NCBI GenBank assembly: GCA_023228325.1
Contig: JALOBK010000001.1
Span: forward strand, 186,001 to 250,000
Length of the DNA: 64,000 nt
Reading direction: 5' to 3'
Source: a bacterium
GTDB lineage: Bacteria > Auribacterota > UBA6266
A program made the position numbers and the translations under genes. Shown piece by piece: positions 33,301 to 42,878 of the stretch. Every line of letters starts with the position of its first letter. Position 1 is the first letter of the stretch. The notes beneath the pieces were generated by a model. The model was not told the DNA's origin. It was given only the letters and a program-made list of their open reading frames with translations, and ran no database searches.

Positions 33301-34459
33301 CAGTAATTTCTTTAACAAGAGTAATTACAGGCAAAATGTTGAGATACTCGTTGCTCCCGGAAAATTGGAAATGCCAAAAAATCCTCCAAAAGATAACGCG
33401 ATCGCTAAACCAAAGACGGGAAAAATAGTACTCAATGCTTGGCCGTAGGAAAATAGGTCGACTTGGATCCTTCTCAAGAAAATTTAATGCGGAATTAGCG
33501 TCTTCCTGAATTATCAGGCGTGAAACGACATAATCAAATATCATGTTATGCTCAAAGGCTATTCGCTCTTCACTTGACGAAACCGGGACTAGCATCTGAT
33601 CGCTTAGTAATCCTTTGAGCACGTCGTTTTTATTTCTGCTAAATACATCTTTTTTCCATACAGACAATGAGCTATCCCTGACCATTGTCTGTGCCGTTTT
33701 TCTTAGAATGTTTTCGCGATCAAAGGAATCCGCTTTATTTACAACTCTAAATTCCCAATAAAGACCGAGAAGTTGAACGACAGTTTGCATGTCAGATATT
33801 TTCTTAGCATCTACTCCGCCGTTAAGCAAAGTGTCTAGTAGCCAAAGATTAAAAGGCACGAAAAAGAGTTTCTTTAACTTGTCATTTGCTTTCTCGTATA
33901 TGTCTTTTAGCCCCACATTCTCTTTCAAGAAGCCCACGACATCGGTTTCCGAAAGTGGCGGAATAAAGAAATGCCTGTAGTTGACGTTATCAATAACATA
34001 TTCATTGGCTGGTTCTGGACTTCTTACAGGAAACAAATTTAAGAGTTCTATCGAATGCTTAGCGTCATATGTACGAATACTCGCAACAATCGACCAATTG
34101 GGACATCTTTTCTGAACTAATTCGATAAACTGCTTATAAATGTTTTGCTTCGTGGGACCCCTTGCCGCGTCTAAAGCATCGATAAATAAAATACTGCGCT
34201 TACCCCCGCTTGCATAATTCAATACATCTTGGATTGAATTATCTAATCCAAGGGCTTTCTTAAAATCCGCAACACTTTTTACATCAATTGCATCTACCTG
34301 AATAAAGAAATGCGGAATGTCGCCGGATGCGATTTTCTCAAGCGCTTGTTTAAGAAGCCATGACTTTCCAATACCTGGATCCCCAATAACCAAGCTCGAA
34401 CCGTTCATTATGGTTTCGATAAATGCCGTTAACAATTGTTCTCTTTTAATGGTTTTCAT
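30398..34459 (-). CDS. STAND-type NTPase with long helical-repeat C-terminus
   Basis: 1353 residues. The N-terminus is a P-loop module with Walker A GDPGIGKS (26-33), Walker B ILFIDALD (90-97) and sensor-like IVASIRTYD, followed by winged-helix-like and helical segments. Residues from about 400 to the end are helical, HEAT/TPR-like, suited to binding a phage protein or structure. There is no effector domain at its own N-terminus; that role is presumably taken by the SIR2 protein whose gene ends exactly where this one starts. This is the layout of an Avs-like sensor split over two chains, which is inference. It is the last gene of the defence operon and visibly more AT-rich than the hsd genes. 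Confidence 0.8.
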   Translation of the reverse strand: MKTIKREQLLTAFIETIMNGSSLVIGDPGIGKSWLLKQALEKIASGDIPHFFIQVDAIDVKSVADFKKALGLDNSIQDVLNYASGGKRSILFIDALDAARGPTKQNIYKQFIELVQKRCPNWSIVASIRTYDAKHSIELLNLFPVRSPEPANEYVIDNVNYRHFFIPPLSETDVVGFLKENVGLKDIYEKANDKLKKLFFVPFNLWLLDTLLNGGVDAKKISDMQTVVQLLGLYWEFRVVNKADSFDRENILRKTAQTMVRDSSLSVWKKDVFSRNKNDVLKGLLSDQMLVPVSSSEERIAFEHNMIFDYVVSRLIIQEDANSALNFLEKDPSRPIFLRPSIEYYFSRLWFSDRVIFWRIFWHFQFSGSNEYLNILPVITLVKEITDLSEFVPIQSRLDKATGVARVKCLGIINSMFRVLKALKSNKDIASGELWIEIMYSLRDKLDVSFIDEFIRTLKPVVDLLDKWSTPQQEKIGITARAIVSWAWQPPKALKTNQVNSLNHMIAVWGVPLVCKTFGTNSGESRKILRKVLKRVGSKAFIINEVYRLCDEIDAIWPHDPNFVVDVYRTVYGYEEKSQEMTAMRGGVLSLTSNRRQDYEGCYYILDQKFPAFLKQCPTYATRAMVKSVNLIVKRKEISSWRKNRPVQQFNFFDIKTKFLEDGSSIWADREYRKEHLKMLGDFTGYLEELATKNDADSLKTIESLLLEIAQSNEVAVVWKRLLRLSLKSPVIFAPLLAPLLKSIPILTSTDTAYEAGEVLKAGFVFLKKSDQGDIEKLLAIMPDQETDEKKKERLIEFRNTLLACIPKDSLSDTAKKILCDAEKSQKILPNEPYMKDMGFHSKPYTNIDWLKEKGANLEAETSKTILELVTPVKSFQEKFLNGAPSLEEINSLFPSIQKLKKEIEKTDIVYDELVKQDVLTDLASACVRIARNNDLSIESEVFKACEEVFILAAHDRFPVYEKKYHDTFDSPGWGPAPRIEAAEGIMNLVRRKKTITPDNLRLIEALSTDSVPAVRYNVIIRLYFLYKVAAKDMWKIAFRTARSEKTNGVLAALATSMSALVKINTDTVLDLFDIICKRKSLKERKKSGVHNDPCVSTITELEIFFSNKRATAKIKVYENNPLKYFDELQQVAISAINYLTMGLDGKEHQKVKVNSIRKKTRQLLSRLLSSAEKGFRSLNKRYKKDDWPEERKTLTKELYDIIDIIARWLYFSATRDGKKSSILEENIKQYYFEIKPLLNQIIDVGSSKDAFLHPSTTHHLMQLCNVIIKYDPAGVISIAENLCKASESYGYQLDSLAIGEVVSLVEICLADFKEILRDKKTILSLMNILNLFVKAGWPEAIQLAIRLDEVWR

Positions 34460-35659
34460 CTATTGTTTCGCCACGTCTGTAATTTCCTTTAATCTCGCGG
34501 CATCCTTTTTTAATGATGTAGTTCTTTTATTGTTTATTTTCTGCTTTGCGTTTTTATCACTAAATAGAAAAGCTAATTTCTCAATAATTGCTTCTTGTTC
34601 TACCCATTCTTTGCTTTGCGCTTGAAGCAGAATGTCCCAAACCACATTAAAGCTGTTTCCGCATACTTTGATTAAAAAATCCTTTATTGCGCTTACGCTT
34701 TTTTCCAAACATACGGCTTCAGAATTAAAATTTGTAACAACTCCATCCTGAAGCAATTGCTTTAAAATTTCTGACCCGTTAGGCTTAATCCCTGATATTT
34801 TATTTCTTTCAATTATTTTCGGTTGCCTCGAGAAGAAAATTGGTTGTATGCCGTATTTCCCATTAAGATATGCGCGATGCGACTGCCTTGTTTTAATGTC
34901 GTTTTTCTCATCAAGGAGAACGTAATGCCTATATTGCCCTCTCCCCAAATCCCACCTAGACTTTCTAAATACTGACAAAAGATCCAAATCTTCCAAGGCG
35001 AAACCAATAAAACACATCCGGAAAGAAGATATGATACTCCACAAAATTTTATTGAATGTTTCTTGCTCGAAGTACATCTTCATGTAATCTCTTTCAGTTA
35101 AAATGATCGAATCAGGCCTGTCAAACCTCCCATGAAGATGTAAAACATATTTTGCTAATTGGTGTCCGTCCTCATGTATGCCTTGGAAAAATTCGTTTAA
35201 ACGTTCTTTATCATTCCAACAAAAATCGCTTAGCGGGAAATTCGACCCCTTGGAGGCGATTTCCAATAATGTGTCATAATTAGTAGTAAGATAGTGCCTA
35301 AAAGGTATATTAACCAAATTGTGATGAAAGGAACTGTTCATAATTCGAGGGGGTTGAAATATGTCTTTTATTAATTCGTGGAACTTGTCATCGCCTATTG
35401 TTGTGACTAATTTTTCTGCATACCATAATTTGTCCTTCGTACATTTCTCACTATATTTGTAAATTTCTATATCAGCTTTATTTAAAACCTTATCTTCAAT
35501 CTTGCATAACAATTCATCCCAGCCAGGATAAAATAACTTCGATGAGCAACCAGACCCAATAAAAGCAAAAACATTCCCTTTAGAGATATCTTTGCCAAGC
35601 ATATCTAATGCTATTTCATTATTCTTTTTTTCTATCGAATCGAGATCGTTATCAGACAT
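34460..35659 (-). CDS. SIR2-like (NADase-type) effector protein
   Basis: 399 residues. The SIR2 fold is marked by FIGSGCSSKLF (NAD-binding, 33-43), TTNYD (125-129), the catalytic histidine region LHLHGRFD (H176) and FIGFALEDLDL. SIR2 domains in defence systems degrade NAD+ to stop phage growth. The C-terminal 100 residues are helical and charged, possibly contacting the STAND protein. The stop codon touches the STAND start codon, and the gene begins 10 bases after hsdM. Known single-chain Avs5 proteins fuse SIR2 to STAND; here they are separate genes in order effector then sensor. Confidence 0.85.
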   Translation of the reverse strand: MSDNDLDSIEKKNNEIALDMLGKDISKGNVFAFIGSGCSSKLFYPGWDELLCKIEDKVLNKADIEIYKYSEKCTKDKLWYAEKLVTTIGDDKFHELIKDIFQPPRIMNSSFHHNLVNIPFRHYLTTNYDTLLEIASKGSNFPLSDFCWNDKERLNEFFQGIHEDGHQLAKYVLHLHGRFDRPDSIILTERDYMKMYFEQETFNKILWSIISSFRMCFIGFALEDLDLLSVFRKSRWDLGRGQYRHYVLLDEKNDIKTRQSHRAYLNGKYGIQPIFFSRQPKIIERNKISGIKPNGSEILKQLLQDGVVTNFNSEAVCLEKSVSAIKDFLIKVCGNSFNVVWDILLQAQSKEWVEQEAIIEKLAFLFSDKNAKQKINNKRTTSLKKDAARLKEITDVAKQ

Positions 35660-35669
35660 CTCTTGATTT

Positions 35670-37151
35670 TCACCTATTGTTCAATTTTTCAATAATTCCC
35701 TTAAAACTCTCCAGCCCTGCCTCGATGTTTTCAATAATCTCAGCCGCCAGAACGTCCGGATCAGGAAGGCTATCGAGATCGGTCAAGCTTTTGTCCTTGA
35801 GCCAGAATATGTCAAGGCTGGTTTTATCCCGGGCGATGATTTCGTCATAGTTAAACTTGCGCCAACGGCCATCGGGATTCTTATCGGACCACGTTTCCTT
35901 GCGCTTATGGCGATTGACCGGGTTATAACATTCAATAAACTCTTTCAAATCCTCAAACTTGAGCGGATCCTTCTTCAAAGTGAAGTGCATATTCGTCCGG
36001 AAATCATAAATCCAGACTTCTTTTGTTTGGGCATTCTTGCTGGCCGGACGGTTATCAAAAAAGATGACGTTTGCCTTCACACCCGGCTTGTAGAATATGC
36101 CGGTCGGTAGCCTCAAAATAGTATGCAGATCTGTGGTCTCCAAGAGTTTCTTACGAACAGTCTCCCCGGCACCACCTTCAAAGAGAACGTTATCCGGTAC
36201 AACAACCGCGGCTTTTCCATCTACTTTCAGCATCGTATGAATGTGCTGAACAAAATTGAGCTGTTTGTTTGAGGTGGTCGCCCAAAAATCCTGCCGATTA
36301 TAAACAAGGTCCTCGCCTTCTTCTTCGCCTTCCTCATTGGTAAATGTCATACTACTTTTCTTGCCAAACGGAGGATTGGTCAGAACATAATCAAAACGCA
36401 AACCATTATCGGCAATCAACGAATCAGCTCGCTCGACCGGCGGCAGATTATCCAAGTCGCCGATGTTATGCAAAAAGAGGTTCATCAAGCAAAGACGCGC
36501 TGTGCTCTGCACGATCTCCCAGCCCTTAAAGGTTTTATATTTTAAGAATTGGAGCTGGTCTTTATTGAGCTGATAGTTGTCCTTATTTGTGATGAAATCA
36601 TAAACCGCAAGGAAGAAACCACCCGTTCCGCACGCCGGATCGGCAATCGTCTTTTCCGGTTCCGGACGCATACACTCCACAAGTGCCCGAATCAGCGCGC
36701 GAGGTGTGAAATACTGCCCGGCGCCGCTTTTTGTGTCCTCGGCGTTCTTCTCAAGTAGACCTTCATAAATGTCGCCTTTAACATCCGTTCCCAATTTAAC
36801 CCAAGACTCCTGATCAATCATCTGGACGAGGCGATAAAGCTTGGCGGGATCGGAAATCTTATTCTGTGACTTAAAGAATATTTTGCCAAGCATCCCACTT
36901 TTCTGGCCGAATTCACGCAAAAGTGTGACGTAGTGCGTTTCTAATTCCGCGCCGCGCTTGCTGACAATCGTTTCCCAGCAATATTCTTTCGGGATGCCAA
37001 GCTTGCGATTATACGGAGGTTTTGAATACTCGTCAGCCATCTTGAGAAATAGAAGATACGTCAACTGCTCAAGATAATCGCCGTAACTTACGCCGTCATC
37101 TTTAAGCACGTTGCAAAACGACCATACTTTGGAAACCAATGCTTCAGTCAT
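35670..37151 (-). CDS. hsdM: Type I restriction-modification DNA methyltransferase subunit
   Basis: 493 residues. N-terminal HsdM helical domain (VWSFCNVLKDDGVSYGDYLEQLTYLLFLKMAD), then the N6-adenine methylase with motif I ADPACGTGGFF (170-180) and motif IV NPPFG (259-263), and GAGQYFTPRALI typical of HsdM. It methylates the adenine in the host recognition site and is part of the R-M-S complex. It follows hsdS by one base and precedes the SIR2 gene by ten. Confidence 0.96.
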   Translation of the reverse strand: MTEALVSKVWSFCNVLKDDGVSYGDYLEQLTYLLFLKMADEYSKPPYNRKLGIPKEYCWETIVSKRGAELETHYVTLLREFGQKSGMLGKIFFKSQNKISDPAKLYRLVQMIDQESWVKLGTDVKGDIYEGLLEKNAEDTKSGAGQYFTPRALIRALVECMRPEPEKTIADPACGTGGFFLAVYDFITNKDNYQLNKDQLQFLKYKTFKGWEIVQSTARLCLMNLFLHNIGDLDNLPPVERADSLIADNGLRFDYVLTNPPFGKKSSMTFTNEEGEEEGEDLVYNRQDFWATTSNKQLNFVQHIHTMLKVDGKAAVVVPDNVLFEGGAGETVRKKLLETTDLHTILRLPTGIFYKPGVKANVIFFDNRPASKNAQTKEVWIYDFRTNMHFTLKKDPLKFEDLKEFIECYNPVNRHKRKETWSDKNPDGRWRKFNYDEIIARDKTSLDIFWLKDKSLTDLDSLPDPDVLAAEIIENIEAGLESFKGIIEKLNNR

Positions 37152-37152
37152 G

Positions 37153-38532
37153 CTATTTTTTTCCTTTCGGCTTATCCTGCAAAGCCTCTTTTTCGGCTTT
37201 AATTTTTTTGAGTAATGACTCGGCCGAATTCTCGCCGGATATCAAATCTTTATGTTTCTTACGCCACTGTTCGGTAAGTTTTCCCTCAAAAGCCTGCTTG
37301 AGAATGCTTTGACGAAGGGATTCTGCCTTCAATAGTTCTTCTTCAATGCAAATATTCATATTGTCACAAACCGATAAGCGATTATCGATTTCTTGAACAA
37401 TTAGTTTCTGGATTTTTAAAGAAGGAATACGAATAGTAATGGGAAAAAGATCTTTTTGGTAAAGTGCGCAAACATTTGTTGTTGCCTTCTTCCCTCTTAC
37501 CATCTTGCTTTTGATAGTTGGGCTTATTAGCTGATAACAGACAAAATATGGATCAATATTTTCCTTAAAGCGCATCCTCAATATATTGTTATTAAAAATA
37601 CGTAAAACAGAATCGTCCTTAACAATTCCCGTTTTACCAACGAGCTCGTAACTATTCCTTGTATTGAGAAGCACATCTCCTTTTTGTAAGGCATACTTTT
37701 TAATTTTATCTTCTTCAGCTTGCACAAAAACTGCTTTTGCCATATCTACCTTACCGTCCAAATCAATACAATCCATTTTTACATACGGAATACCAAGACC
37801 CTTATCGTTTTGCTCTTTTAACGAGCGTACAAGGCCAATAAGGGAATTTTCTATAATGTCTCCGACTTCGTATTCATGCCAGTTTCCTGCATCATCTACA
37901 AGCCTTCCTTCAAACGCATGCTTCAAAACCGCCTGACGATAGACCTTCAACTGCTCTTGTGCTTTTTTAAGATTTTCGATGGCGTTGTCGAGATCAGAAA
38001 ATAATTCTTCGACAATCTCAATAATGCGATCTTGTTCTGGCTGAGGCGTAAAGGGGAACGACATATTCCTCGCCTGACCAGAAGTCAAATGAACCCCTTT
38101 AACGTGCGACTGAATTTCTTTATAGCCTGCATGGGACAAGAAATAATAAAAACAATACTTTGCGCTTAGATATCCTGTTTTTGGGCTTATTCCTAACAGC
38201 TCTCCACAAAAGAAGATTTTTCGATAATTTCTAGGCAGTTTATTGACGAAACAAATCTTTCTTCCAATATGCTCTGATGAATGAGCTGATGCCGTAATCA
38301 AAACATCATGAAGCTTTAATTCGCGTAGACCAACGACTGATCTTTCACCAACAAAGCCGTCTTTATCTGTTGTCCAGTCAATGCCGGTATAATCGACGTC
38401 ACGAAACTTAACGACCTTATAATCGCCTATGCTTAAATAATCTGACTTCTTCGGAGTTTTACCAAGGTCGACATCCGCGATATCGGATATATTTACTTTT
38501 AACCATTCATTTGGGATTTTAAATTCAGCCAT
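37153..38532 (-). CDS. hsdS: Type I restriction-modification specificity subunit
   Basis: 459 residues with two target-recognition domains (about 1-165 and 215-385), each followed by a conserved coil ending in HAFEGRL or QAFEGKL. The order TRD1-coil-TRD2-coil is the full-length HsdS arrangement, so the enzyme should read a bipartite site. The sequence read cannot be deduced. One base separates it from hsdM, two from hsdR. Confidence 0.95.
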   Translation of the reverse strand: MAEFKIPNEWLKVNISDIADVDLGKTPKKSDYLSIGDYKVVKFRDVDYTGIDWTTDKDGFVGERSVVGLRELKLHDVLITASAHSSEHIGRKICFVNKLPRNYRKIFFCGELLGISPKTGYLSAKYCFYYFLSHAGYKEIQSHVKGVHLTSGQARNMSFPFTPQPEQDRIIEIVEELFSDLDNAIENLKKAQEQLKVYRQAVLKHAFEGRLVDDAGNWHEYEVGDIIENSLIGLVRSLKEQNDKGLGIPYVKMDCIDLDGKVDMAKAVFVQAEEDKIKKYALQKGDVLLNTRNSYELVGKTGIVKDDSVLRIFNNNILRMRFKENIDPYFVCYQLISPTIKSKMVRGKKATTNVCALYQKDLFPITIRIPSLKIQKLIVQEIDNRLSVCDNMNICIEEELLKAESLRQSILKQAFEGKLTEQWRKKHKDLISGENSAESLLKKIKAEKEALQDKPKGKK

Positions 38533-38534
38533 TG

Positions 38535-41282
38535 TTATGCCACCAGCACTTCGTTCAATTCATTGATCAGCCTTTCGGTGCCATCACCAAACAGTTCATG
38601 GAATTTACCCAGCCCGCCGCGCTCGCCAAAAGGCGCAAGGTCAAAATCATCGTACTCGATATGAAATGACGTTGCTATGTGATCACGAATCATATAAAGC
38701 CACTCCATCTGCTCCTGATTGAAATGTTTATGCCCGGACTGCGCGCGCACAACCCAGTCGCGAAAATTCCTGCGCGCGATCGTGTCATAATCCGTCAATC
38801 CTTTATCTATCCCGACAATTCGCCGGATAAGTCCGACAAGCGCGGTCAACTCACTCTTTGGGCTACCCGCGTTACTTTTTTCAAAATGAGCATAAGCTTC
38901 CCATACCCTAAGGGGTGCAAGAGCTGGTTTCTTTTCGCGGAGTATGTCTATGACCTCCTTGATCATGCGATAGGTAATTTCACGCCTGCGGTACGGCTGG
39001 TTGTAAAAAATAGAAAGAGCCTTGATCTCATCTTTATTGGCTTCAATAAACTCCTTGAAGTCTTTGACTATTGCCTCAGCCTGCTCAACCGCCTGCTTGT
39101 CCCATCCTGCGAAAGTCACCCGGTCAATGTTGACCGTATCAATGATCTGTTCAAGTGCCCTGCGAACTGTTTCAATATACTCGTTTAAAGGCCCGTTAAA
39201 GACATGGCTTGCCTGCTTTGCCAAATCTTCCTGCGCACGTTTCAGTTTCTCGTCTTGAGGAACGTCTGCATCCGGAAACAGTTGCTTTGCCTTTTCCTCT
39301 ATCAGGTCAGGATTGTGCGCGTCCAGAAGGCCGGTTACAATTGCTCCCAGCGGCATACCTCCGGACAATTCCTTGATCTTCTGGCGTTCTTTATCCTTAA
39401 TTTGCCGATCCATGCGCGTCAAACGATTTGCCAAAGACAGAAAAGTATCCTCATCCTTCGCCCCCATCAAGACGGCATTCAACAAGTCTTTAAGTGGCAC
39501 AGAGCTTTTGCGTTCCAGCGGACGGCTGTCGGTTTTAACTGACTTTGCAACCCCGACAGCATCGACAATGACAAAGTGGTCTTTTTCGTATTTCGCCGAT
39601 GGTGTGACTTTCTTTAAATCATCGAGACCCAGAGTCCTTGTGCCGCGGCCTTTCATCTGTTCAAAATAATTGGCCGAGCGCACATCGCGCATAAAAAGCA
39701 GACACTCCAAGGGCTTCACGTCTGTGCCGGTGGCGATCATATCGACTGTCACGGCAATGCGCGGATTGTATGAGTTTCTAAACTGCGCAAGTAAAGTGTC
39801 CCCGTCCTCCTCTGCTTTATAAGTGATCTTCTTGCAGAAATCATTTCCTTCAGCAAATTCCTCACGCACAATCTCGATGATGTCATCGGCATGGCTGTCT
39901 GTTTTGGCAAAGATTAAAGTCTTGGGCACTTCCTTGCGACCGGGGAATATTTCCGGAAGTTTATTCTTGAAAGCTTTAATGACATTACGAATCTGACTGG
40001 GGTTAACAACATCCCGATCTAATTGCTGACCGCCATATTTGACTTCTTCATCCAGTTGTTCCCAGCGTTTCTTACGCGTTAAACGCTCCCGCACATCGAC
40101 ATATTCCTTGGCGGAAATTTGCGACCCCTGTTTTGTGATTTCTGTCTCGATAGTAAAGACGTCATAAGGCACATTAACAAGATCCGCGACCGCCTGCTCA
40201 TGTGAATATTCACTGACGATATTTTCTTTGAAAAATCCGAATGTCCGCTTATCGGGGGTGGCCGTCAGCCCGATCAGGAATGCGTCAAAATAATCAAGCA
40301 CCTGTTGCCAAAGGTTATAAATTGACCGGTGGCATTCATCAATGACAATGAAATCAAAAAACTCGAGAGGAATCTTCTCGTTGTAAACCACAGGCATAGG
40401 TGCTTTAGGTTGCCACACTTCGTTCGGATTGGTCTCCTCCGCCGCTTCATCGAGCTCTTCACCTTTGAGGATAGAATAAAGCCTCTGAATCGTGCTGATA
40501 CAGACTTGCGCGTCTTTTGAAACATAGCTCGACTTGAGCCGCTGGACATTATAAAGCTCGGTGAATTTACGGTTATCATCTGCTGGTGTATAGGCCATCA
40601 GCTCCTGCTCGGCCTGTTTCCCGAGATTTCTCGTATCAACAAGGAAAAGCACTCTCTTGGCTTTGGCGAATTTAAGCAAGCGGTAAATAAAAGTAATGGC
40701 TGTATATGTTTTGCCGCTTCCGGTGGCCATTTGAATAAGCGCCCGGGGATAGTTTTCTTTGAACGATTTCTCAAGATTCTTAATGGCGTTAATCTGGCAA
40801 TCTCTTAATCCTTTTTCATCAAGGACGGGAATATCATGCAACCTTGCCCTAAGATTCTGCGCAATGGACATCCACTCTTTAAATGTTTCCGGCCTTTGAA
40901 AAGAAAAGGTTTGGCGCGCGCGAGGCTTGGGATCATTAAAGTCGGTAAAGCGGGTTATCTCGCCTGTGCTTTCGTAAACATATTTAAGCGGCTCATTGTT
41001 GACATACTTAAGCTGTGCCAGCGCATACGCCTCTGCCTGTGCCTCATGGACAGTCAAACGGTGTCCTTCTTCCTCACGCTTGGCCTCTATGACGCCGACC
41101 GGCTTGCGCTCTACAAAAAGGACATAATCAACCGGCCCGATATCAGTGGGATATTCCCGAACAGCAATGCCGAGACCGACGTTGAAATTCAATGCCTTAC
41201 GGTCTTGAACCTTCCACCCGGATTGAACCAGCATGGCATCGATTTTGTCGCGCGCTATTTGTTCAGGATTTTGATTTGGCAT
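38535..41282 (-). CDS. hsdR: Type I restriction endonuclease motor subunit
   Basis: 915 residues. N-terminal nuclease core with D52 and VIEAKRE (E66-x-K68), superfamily 2 helicase motifs ATGSGKT (186-192), VDTRNL, DECH, TATP and RGTRTLG, and the HsdR C-terminal helical region. It translocates and cuts unmodified DNA. All motifs are intact. It lies two bases from both radC and hsdS. Confidence 0.95.
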   Translation of the reverse strand: MPNQNPEQIARDKIDAMLVQSGWKVQDRKALNFNVGLGIAVREYPTDIGPVDYVLFVERKPVGVIEAKREEEGHRLTVHEAQAEAYALAQLKYVNNEPLKYVYESTGEITRFTDFNDPKPRARQTFSFQRPETFKEWMSIAQNLRARLHDIPVLDEKGLRDCQINAIKNLEKSFKENYPRALIQMATGSGKTYTAITFIYRLLKFAKAKRVLFLVDTRNLGKQAEQELMAYTPADDNRKFTELYNVQRLKSSYVSKDAQVCISTIQRLYSILKGEELDEAAEETNPNEVWQPKAPMPVVYNEKIPLEFFDFIVIDECHRSIYNLWQQVLDYFDAFLIGLTATPDKRTFGFFKENIVSEYSHEQAVADLVNVPYDVFTIETEITKQGSQISAKEYVDVRERLTRKKRWEQLDEEVKYGGQQLDRDVVNPSQIRNVIKAFKNKLPEIFPGRKEVPKTLIFAKTDSHADDIIEIVREEFAEGNDFCKKITYKAEEDGDTLLAQFRNSYNPRIAVTVDMIATGTDVKPLECLLFMRDVRSANYFEQMKGRGTRTLGLDDLKKVTPSAKYEKDHFVIVDAVGVAKSVKTDSRPLERKSSVPLKDLLNAVLMGAKDEDTFLSLANRLTRMDRQIKDKERQKIKELSGGMPLGAIVTGLLDAHNPDLIEEKAKQLFPDADVPQDEKLKRAQEDLAKQASHVFNGPLNEYIETVRRALEQIIDTVNIDRVTFAGWDKQAVEQAEAIVKDFKEFIEANKDEIKALSIFYNQPYRRREITYRMIKEVIDILREKKPALAPLRVWEAYAHFEKSNAGSPKSELTALVGLIRRIVGIDKGLTDYDTIARRNFRDWVVRAQSGHKHFNQEQMEWLYMIRDHIATSFHIEYDDFDLAPFGERGGLGKFHELFGDGTERLINELNEVLVA

Positions 41283-41284
41283 AA

Positions 41285-41968
41285 TTACTCCACTAACCCT
41301 TCGTCTGCGAAACTGTAATATTGGTTATCTCCGACAATGACATGATCAAGGATCTTGATTTGCATCAATTTCCCCGCATCGCTCAATTCTTTAGTGAATT
41401 TCTTGTCCTGCGTGCTTGGCGTTATATTTGCGCTGGGATGGTTATGAACGCAAACAATCGACTTGGCGAATTTCTGCAATGCGGAGTGGATGATTTCACG
41501 AACAATCGGAAACGCCTGATCAACGGTGCCGACCGAAGCGTCTAAAATATCGATAATGCGGTTGTTGCTGTCAAGATAGACAACCTTAAACACCTCTGTC
41601 TTAAGATCGCGAAGCTGAGGCATGACGATATCCACGACATCCTTGGCAGAGGCGATCTTCTGCTTCCCGGTGGACACATCGTCCTGTCGATAGCGCCGCC
41701 CGATTTCAAGCGCGGCTTGAATATGGGCGATCTTGGCCCCGCCTAAGCCCTTGAACTCTTTCCAGTCCCGGGCGTCGGTGTGAGCCATATTGCGGAATGT
41801 GCTGAATTTCTTTAAGATTTTACGGGCGAGGTCAATGGCGCTGGTGCCCTGCGTGCCGGTGCGAAGAAGAATGGCCAGAAGCTCCGAATTACTCAAAGCC
41901 CCCGCACCCTTCTTGAGGAGTTTCTCTCTCGGCCTGTCATCCTCCGGCCATGATTTAATCCCTTTCAT
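41285..41968 (-). CDS. radC: RadC/JAB-domain protein
   Basis: 227 residues: an N-terminal helix-hairpin-helix-like part (FKGLGGAKIAHIQAALEIGRR) and a JAB metalloprotease-like domain with HNHPSANITPSTQD (H175, H177, S185, D188). RadC genes are frequent neighbours of mobile and defence genes, but their role is unclear. It overlaps the end of abiF by 14 bases and precedes hsdR by two, so it is an integral operon member. Metal ligands are complete. Confidence 0.92.
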   Translation of the reverse strand: MKGIKSWPEDDRPREKLLKKGAGALSNSELLAILLRTGTQGTSAIDLARKILKKFSTFRNMAHTDARDWKEFKGLGGAKIAHIQAALEIGRRYRQDDVSTGKQKIASAKDVVDIVMPQLRDLKTEVFKVVYLDSNNRIIDILDASVGTVDQAFPIVREIIHSALQKFAKSIVCVHNHPSANITPSTQDKKFTKELSDAGKLMQIKILDHVIVGDNQYYSFADEGLVE

Positions 41969-42860
41969 TTTCTGCCTTCCACAATGGTGAATCTTTCCAA
42001 TCGCCTAAAAACCCCATCACCTCATAAAACTTGGGTATCTCAATAGGGTTATTTAACAGCTCATTTAACTCAGCTTGCCAATCTGATCTAATATCTTTCC
42101 CAATAGGCAATTTGCTCATGAGATTATTTATCGCGAAAATAACCGATCCTATACGTTTTGCATTTACCGCACTCCAGTCGCCTTTTTTAGGGACTTCCAT
42201 GGCAATTGATAATTGTCTGTTCCAGATCCTGCTATGATGAGCACAAATATTGCGGGTATAAGTGAAAGTGTGTAGCCATGAAGAAAGCACGGAAGAATGA
42301 TACCCTATGCTTTTTGATATGGCTATCTGATCGGGGCGAAGCAAGTTGTGATAAAGTTGAGACAATGCACCGAAAGACATAACTTCAACTGCCATCCAAA
42401 TGGGTATTCGAGGAAAACCTTCGTATTTATTTTTGTAGTGTTCAACAAATGTTTCTTTTGACCTGTTAGTTTCTTCATGAATTTTTACAAGCCATTCCGT
42501 ATGTTTTTTCTTATTAAAAAACTTTTTATCGTCTTCGTGAACAAACGCACCATATTTATTCGCAAGATAATATGAAATAGCGGTACGCACGGATATCTCT
42601 ACAACCTCAAGCGCTTCATCGATCAAAAACCGGAGCCGTCTATCAAATTCATATAATTTTTGTATTTTTTCAAACGTTACGTCAGGATGGAATTCATGGC
42701 GCTTAATTTCAAAAGGCAGGCAATAAGCACTTAAGCGGTAATAATTAACTTGGCTTAAAAATTGTTCGGCTTTTTCGTGATCAGAAACTATGAGACCACG
42801 ACTGATAAGCAAATCGATTTGTTTATCGCAGGGAAGCGGGGGTTTATTATATTTTTCCAT
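41955..42860 (-). CDS. abiF: Abi_2 family abortive-infection protein (AbiF/AbiD type)
   Basis: Abi_2 family protein with KPPLPCDKQIDLLISRGL at the start, QVNYYRLSAYCLPF, the helix EFDRRLRFLIDEALEVVEISVRT and TRNICAHHSRIWNR near residue 203-212. The last is a HEPN-like R-x4-H pattern expected of RNases. I chose ATG 42860, which has GGGGGTGTT directly upstream; the frame is open to 42971, but that stretch is the promoter and ncRNA region. It is the first protein gene of the defence operon, behind a probable ncRNA with its own terminator, so readthrough or processing must feed it. Confidence 0.88.
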   Translation of the reverse strand: MEKYNKPPLPCDKQIDLLISRGLIVSDHEKAEQFLSQVNYYRLSAYCLPFEIKRHEFHPDVTFEKIQKLYEFDRRLRFLIDEALEVVEISVRTAISYYLANKYGAFVHEDDKKFFNKKKHTEWLVKIHEETNRSKETFVEHYKNKYEGFPRIPIWMAVEVMSFGALSQLYHNLLRPDQIAISKSIGYHSSVLSSWLHTFTYTRNICAHHSRIWNRQLSIAMEVPKKGDWSAVNAKRIGSVIFAINNLMSKLPIGKDIRSDWQAELNELLNNPIEIPKFYEVMGFLGDWKDSPLWKAENERD

Positions 42861-42878
42861 AACACCCCCATATAAAAG

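Noticed and set aside
37153..41282. Phase-variable or duplicated hsdS arrangement
   Set aside because: Only one full-length hsdS is present and no inverted partial copies or recombinase are nearby.
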